Shown one piece after another: positions 52,028-55,200 of a stretch of 55,200 nt of DNA. Every line of letters starts with the position of its first letter. Positions within the stretch are counted from its first letter, which is position 1. Both the position numbers and the translations under genes were made by a program. The stretch is from Lactobacillus kefiranofaciens (GTDB taxonomy: Bacteria; Bacillota; Bacilli; Lactobacillales; Lactobacillaceae), in NCBI RefSeq assembly GCF_900103655.1, contig NZ_FMXC01000012.1:1-55200 (forward strand), read 5' to 3'. Under the pieces are notes generated by a model. The model ran no database searches. It saw only the letters and a list, made by a program, of their open reading frames with translations, and was not told the DNA's origin.

Positions 52028-52534
52028 ATGAAAGTTACATTTAAAGGTAAAGATTATCGATTACTTGCAGATCCAGTTAAAGTCGGTGAAAAAATGCCCG
52101 ACTTTGCTGTGATCAATAAAGATAAAAAAGATATTACAACCACAGATTTGCTAGGTAAGCCAACCTTAATTAGTGTTGTACCTAACATCAACACTCCTGT
52201 CTGCAGCGTTCAAACCAAGAAGTTTAACCAAGATGTTAACCAAGATGTTGACCAATTCGACAACGTGAACTTTTTGACTATTTCAACTAATACCGTTGAA
52301 GATCAACAAAAATGGTGCGCAGCTGAAGGCGTTAAAAAGATGCAATTGGTAGCTGACAACAAGCGCGAATTTGGCAAAGCTACTGGTTTATTAATTTCAG
52401 ATTTAGATATTCTTGCTCGTAGCGTTTTTGTTCTTGATCAAGATGGTAAGATCGTCTATCGCGAAATTGTTGACGAGATTACTAACGAACCAAATTATGA
52501 ACAAGCATTAGCTGAGCTTAAAAAGTTAAATTAA
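52028..52534 (+). CDS. tpx: Thiol peroxidase Tpx
   Basis: 168 residues. Atypical 2-Cys peroxiredoxin: peroxidatic Cys in NTPVCSVQTKKF and resolving Cys in QKWCAAEGV, with the conserved N-terminal KVGEKMPDFAVINKD and late DQDGKIVYREIV. It reduces hydrogen and alkyl peroxides using thioredoxin. I start at ATG 52028 behind AAAAGGTG, not the in-frame GTG inside that site. Residues NQDVNQDVD contain an exact 12-base tandem duplication (52226-52249) adding four residues in frame. It is monocistronic. Confidence 0.92.
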   Translation: MKVTFKGKDYRLLADPVKVGEKMPDFAVINKDKKDITTTDLLGKPTLISVVPNINTPVCSVQTKKFNQDVNQDVDQFDNVNFLTISTNTVEDQQKWCAAEGVKKMQLVADNKREFGKATGLLISDLDILARSVFVLDQDGKIVYREIVDEITNEPNYEQALAELKKLN

Positions 52535-52545
52535 TTTGAGAATTC

Positions 52546-52587
52546 AAAAAGTCTAGGTTAGATCATCGCGTCTAATCTAGACTTTTT
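52546..52587. terminator. Bidirectional terminator after tpx
   Basis: AAAAAGTCTAGGTTAGA pairs with TCTAATCTAGACTTTTT (one G-U), loop TCATCGCG; U-runs both ways. Confidence 0.85.
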
Positions 52588-52589
52588 CT

Positions 52590-52868
52590 CTATCTAAAGA
52601 GCAAATACCATATTGCATTAAAAGCCATACCACCTAATGCCCACATTGCACAAGTTCGTGCTCTTCTCTTGTCATGCCTTTTAAAAAGAAACCAAAGTGC
52701 CATAATGAAGCCGATAATTGGAAAAAGAAAAGTCCAGAATGAATCCCAATTTTCCGCTTCATTATTGGGTTTGGATTCAGGAAATTTAAGATTACGGAAA
52801 CGATCAAAAAGATAAACAATAAAGCCTGCTCCAATTAAAGCTATGATAATAATCAACCATTCACGCAT
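52590..52868 (-). CDS. Small membrane protein of unknown function
   Basis: 92 residues from ATG 52868 with GAGTGAAG upstream; an in-frame GTG nine bases earlier is possible. Three hydrophobic segments (WLIIIIALIGAGFIVYLF, WTFLFPIIGFIMALWFLF, CAMWALGGMAFNAIWYLLF) are separated by a short acidic loop and a very basic loop (KRHDKRRAR). The positive-inside rule puts the basic loop in the cytoplasm. The family may be a zinc-ribbon-less relative of DUF-type Lactobacillus membrane proteins, but I do not recognise it. Confidence 0.65.
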   Translation of the reverse strand: MREWLIIIIALIGAGFIVYLFDRFRNLKFPESKPNNEAENWDSFWTFLFPIIGFIMALWFLFKRHDKRRARTCAMWALGGMAFNAIWYLLFR

Positions 52869-52953
52869 TTTCTTCACTCAATTCTTTCTAACTTAATAAG
52901 ATTATTATACAGTACTTTCATAATGAAGTTGAACAGTTGACTCTAAAGCCTTA

Positions 52954-53700
52954 TTATCTAACCGTATTATCACCAGACAACGTACTCATTTTCAAGTGAC
53001 TACCGTTTATTTCTTTACCAATCTGTGCATGTGTATTTTGACCGCCAAAAATAGAATTATCACCACTCACAGTACTTAAATCACATTGATCAACTTCCGT
53101 ATTCTCTACCACGTTATCACCTGAAGTTGTCGCTACAGTTAGATTATCTGAAATGTTGCTATCTTCCATCTTAAAATCGCCACTGATTAAATCAATTTTG
53201 CCTGTTGAAACTCCAACATCGCGCAATTTTACATCACCAGATGTAACTTCAATTTTTAGTTTTTGCACTTGAACCGTTTCAATCTTTAAATCTCCACTAG
53301 CAGAACTATATTTTAAGTCATTCAAAAGCAAATCTTGCATTTTCGCGTCCCCACTAGTCAAATCAACATCCAATTGATTCAGCTTATGATCTTTAGGAAT
53401 AACTACCGTAACTTTGCCAATATCATCAGTAGTTACTAATTCAACTTTAATAAGCTTTTTTTGCCAAATTTTACCATTTCTACGCTCAACCTTAGGTTCC
53501 TTTAGTTCAATTGCATCTCCTGTTTGAGTAACAGATGGCTTCTTATCTTCTGCACCACGGTAACGAATTTCAAAATGATCGCCAGAAACAACTGCTAAAT
53601 CAAGATCAGTAAGTTTTACATGTAATTGCGTAAAAGCAGCATTGGTCAAAACCGTATTAACATTTTTAACCTCATCTTTTTTATTCTTATCGAAAAGCAT
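52954..53700 (-). CDS. DUF4097-type beta-repeat protein
   Basis: 248 residues from ATG 53700 behind GGAGG. Repeating units ending in SGD (VVSGDHFEI, LTSGDAKMQ, SASGDLKIE, VTSGDVKLR, LISGDFKME, TTSGDNVVE, TVSGDNSIF, TLSGDNTVR) at about 18-residue spacing indicate a beta-helix-like solenoid (DUF4097/adhesin-like). There is no signal peptide or membrane anchor, so it may act in the cytoplasm or be exported otherwise. In Bacilli such genes often accompany envelope-stress or PspC/LiaG-type systems; none is adjacent here. Confidence 0.83.
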   Translation of the reverse strand: MLFDKNKKDEVKNVNTVLTNAAFTQLHVKLTDLDLAVVSGDHFEIRYRGAEDKKPSVTQTGDAIELKEPKVERRNGKIWQKKLIKVELVTTDDIGKVTVVIPKDHKLNQLDVDLTSGDAKMQDLLLNDLKYSSASGDLKIETVQVQKLKIEVTSGDVKLRDVGVSTGKIDLISGDFKMEDSNISDNLTVATTSGDNVVENTEVDQCDLSTVSGDNSIFGGQNTHAQIGKEINGSHLKMSTLSGDNTVR

Positions 53701-53814
53701 AATTTCAACCTCCATTAATTTAGTGTTTTATCTTTATTTGTTTTTAATCTTACACTCACTATTTTAATTTTTAATCTAATTTTACTAAGTGGTAAAAAAA
53801 GCAAACTCAAATGC

Positions 53815-53836
53815 AAAAAAAGAATGCCAACATTCC
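53815..53836 (-). terminator. Intrinsic terminator
   Basis: Minus strand GAATG-TTGG-CATTC hairpin (53822-53835) followed by seven T. It ends the gene at 53872. Confidence 0.7.
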
Positions 53837-53871
53837 TTGTACATCGTTTATGAAATTCGACATTCTTCTTA

Positions 53872-54786
53872 TTATTGATTGAACTTTTTAGCTAATTGCT
53901 CTAATGGAGATAACTCTTGCTTTGCTTTTCCTTCAAACTGTTCATGAAACCAATCTGAAGTCAGTGCTTGTTTAATATTTATTTGATCTATTTTGCTTAA
54001 GTTATATTTTTCGATCAGATTACTCAGCTTACTATTTGAAATATAGCAATATTTCTTAAGTGCAGCATTCTGTTCTGTTGCCGTTAGTTTTTTCCAAAAT
54101 TGAACTAGATCATTTGCTAAACGAGTATTGCTTTTTATAATCTCCAATCCAGTCTCCTGTTGGCGTAAATGTCTTTCTTCTAACTCTTGCTTTTGTTTCT
54201 CCAAATCAGCCTTTTCAGTCTGATAATCTAGTTCATCATACTTAATTGAACTTTCAAAATCATTGCCTTGATGACACTTAATCGGTAAAGGATTATCCTG
54301 TTCTTTCTGCCACTTAGCAAAGGCGTCCATGAAATATGGCACTAACGGCCTGCCCATATTATGATAAAATTTATAGTTCAGATTCATGATCATTCCAATC
54401 AAGGATTGATGATCTTCAGGAAGAGGCAAAGTAGTACTATCAGTTATAAGCTTGATCTTAGTTGGATAAGTTAATTCATAATCCTTTTTGTCTTTATTGA
54501 TAAAACCCTTGCTATATTCGGAAACTCGCCCATTAAATTGCAAACGATCTCCCTCTTTTAAAAGACCTAATTGTGCAAAACCTTTAGTAAGATTAAGCCA
54601 TAAATGATCAGTAATCATCTTAGGATGTTCCGGATCATCGACAATTTCTACATTACGGACAACCATAGTTGGACTATACAAATCTCCGCGGCTCATATCA
54701 TGATAGCGTTTATAACCATATTTGCCAAAGTTGGCTTGAAATGTGTGACGTTCTTTAGAACCCAACTCGCCTAATATTTTGCGCAT
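53872..54786 (-). CDS. Unknown protein with OB-like N-terminal region and coiled coil
   Basis: 304 residues from ATG 54786 with AGTGGG upstream. Residues about 10-110 look like a beta-barrel (RHTFQANFGKYGYKR, MVVRNVEIVDD, LLKEGDRLQFNGRVSEYSKG), a pattern typical of OB-fold nucleic-acid binding modules. Residues about 185-225 are a charged coiled coil (TEKADLEKQKQELEERHLR). The rest is helical. No enzyme motif. A DNA- or RNA-binding role is a guess from the barrel-like pattern. It precedes an IS3-family element on the opposite strand. Confidence 0.6.
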   Translation of the reverse strand: MRKILGELGSKERHTFQANFGKYGYKRYHDMSRGDLYSPTMVVRNVEIVDDPEHPKMITDHLWLNLTKGFAQLGLLKEGDRLQFNGRVSEYSKGFINKDKKDYELTYPTKIKLITDSTTLPLPEDHQSLIGMIMNLNYKFYHNMGRPLVPYFMDAFAKWQKEQDNPLPIKCHQGNDFESSIKYDELDYQTEKADLEKQKQELEERHLRQQETGLEIIKSNTRLANDLVQFWKKLTATEQNAALKKYCYISNSKLSNLIEKYNLSKIDQINIKQALTSDWFHEQFEGKAKQELSPLEQLAKKFNQ

Positions 54787-54850
54787 AAAATTTCCCACTT
54801 TCTAATAATATATCTTAAATTATAGCAAAAACATGCAAAACAAAAGCGTC

Positions 54851-55200
54851 TGTTTGATATGAACCCCGAAATTCGGACAAGAATTTCGAGGTTTTTATTT
54901 ATGTCTAAATTATCCAAACAAGATAAAATTGATATTTACAATAATTGGAAAAATTATAATATATCAGCTAACCAGGCAACTAAGGAATATGGAGTAAATC
55001 GGGCAAACTTGTTTTATCTAATTACGTTAGTAGAACGCCATGGGATAGAGATTCTTGATACTGGTTATACAAACTACTCAGTTGAATTTAAGGAGAAAGC
55101 TATCAGAAGAGTTCTTTTTAATCACGAAGTAGCCGATCAAGTATCTTTAGAATTAGGATTGTCTAGTCGGGGCATGATTTATAATTGGATTCGCAAATAT
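54851..55200 (+). mobile_element. IS3-family insertion sequence, left end only
   Basis: An IS3-type orfA begins at 54901 and runs off the window. The probable left terminal repeat starts TGTTTGATATGAACCCCG (about 54851). It contains a hairpin, CGAAATTC-GGACAA-GAATTTCG (54867-54888), followed by a T-run, as often seen at such ends to block incoming transcription. The exact end and target duplication need the missing right side. Confidence 0.7.
54901..55200 (+). CDS. IS3-family transposase OrfA (partial)
   Basis: The first 100 codons are open and uninterrupted. Two helix-turn-helix segments typical of IS150-group OrfA: SKQDKIDIYNNWKNYNISAN with ATKEYGVNRANLFYL, then YSVEFKEKAIRRVLFN with VSLELGLSSRGMIYNWIRKY. 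OrfA binds the terminal repeats; the catalytic OrfB, usually reached by -1 frameshifting, lies beyond the window. Confidence 0.85.
   Translation, partial: MSKLSKQDKIDIYNNWKNYNISANQATKEYGVNRANLFYLITLVERHGIEILDTGYTNYSVEFKEKAIRRVLFNHEVADQVSLELGLSSRGMIYNWIRKY

Overview
The window comes from a low-GC Firmicute, most likely Lactobacillus of the L. helveticus / L. acidophilus group. The evidence is AT-rich DNA with GGAGG-type ribosome sites, an SLAP-type (S-layer associated) surface protein, CRISPR repeats of the type known from L. acidophilus relatives, and remnants of IS607-, IS256/IS1201-like and IS3-family elements. L. helveticus is favoured because gene decay is extensive: about seventeen genes are disrupted, mostly by one stop codon or one single-base indel, a pattern known from dairy-adapted L. 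helveticus. The species call is inference. I saw no rRNA or tRNA genes.

Layout. 1-2.25 kb: an apparently complete IS607-type pair (tnpA/tnpB) abutting a 5'-truncated metQ-like remnant. 2.7-5.3 kb: an ASCH-domain gene, broken ketopantoate reductase and nitroreductase genes (each with a cre-like site), and a five-repeat orphan CRISPR array. 5.5-7.9 kb: a leftward cluster of secreted proteins headed by a twice-frameshifted SLAP surface protein. 8-12.2 kb: two copies (one broken) of an unknown basic protein, a broken acyltransferase, a broken glycosyltransferase and a CPBP membrane protease. 13-14.2 kb: an unrecognised rightward operon of a HExxH metallopeptidase-like protein and two small paralogues. 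14.2-16 kb: an Lsa-like ABC-F protein behind a leader with a short ORF, an intrinsic terminator and a candidate antiterminator. 16-23.7 kb: a lipoprotein, a MutS2 paralogue without Smr domain, Bax-inhibitor-1 truncated by an IS remnant, a HicB-like protein, a decayed Fic gene, RarA, a beta-hydroxyacid dehydrogenase and a broken acetyltransferase.

23.7-27.1 kb is a metal/stress operon (P-type ATPase, HMA chaperone, Dps-like ferritin, Crp/Fnr regulator) with an FNR-like box upstream. 27-32.5 kb has a MATE transporter, a YefM/YoeB toxin-antitoxin pair, a DUF915 hydrolase, a PatB-type C-S lyase and a DUF3737 protein. 32.5-36 kb is a redox set (CMD, cupin, alcohol dehydrogenase, flavin reductase) divergent from a LysR regulator; two of its members are broken. 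36-41.3 kb holds an NADH oxidase, a MarR regulator with a Met/His-rich tail and three palindromic operators, a disulfide reductase and a DHA2 drug transporter. 41.4-44.1 kb is a tandem of macrodomain-class (SirTM-like) sirtuin genes, the first internally deleted, followed by a TetR regulator.

44.1-50 kb contains an FMN-binding protein, two overlapping ABC exporter half-transporters behind a 21-bp-spaced direct repeat typical of LytTR sites, and an ABC-2 system with a frameshifted permease. 50.2-55.2 kb has a nonsense-broken small membrane protein divergent from another membrane protein across an inverted repeat of seven C / seven G, a HAD phosphatase, thiol peroxidase, a DUF4097 protein, an unknown OB-like/coiled-coil protein, and the left end of an IS3-family element cut by the window edge.
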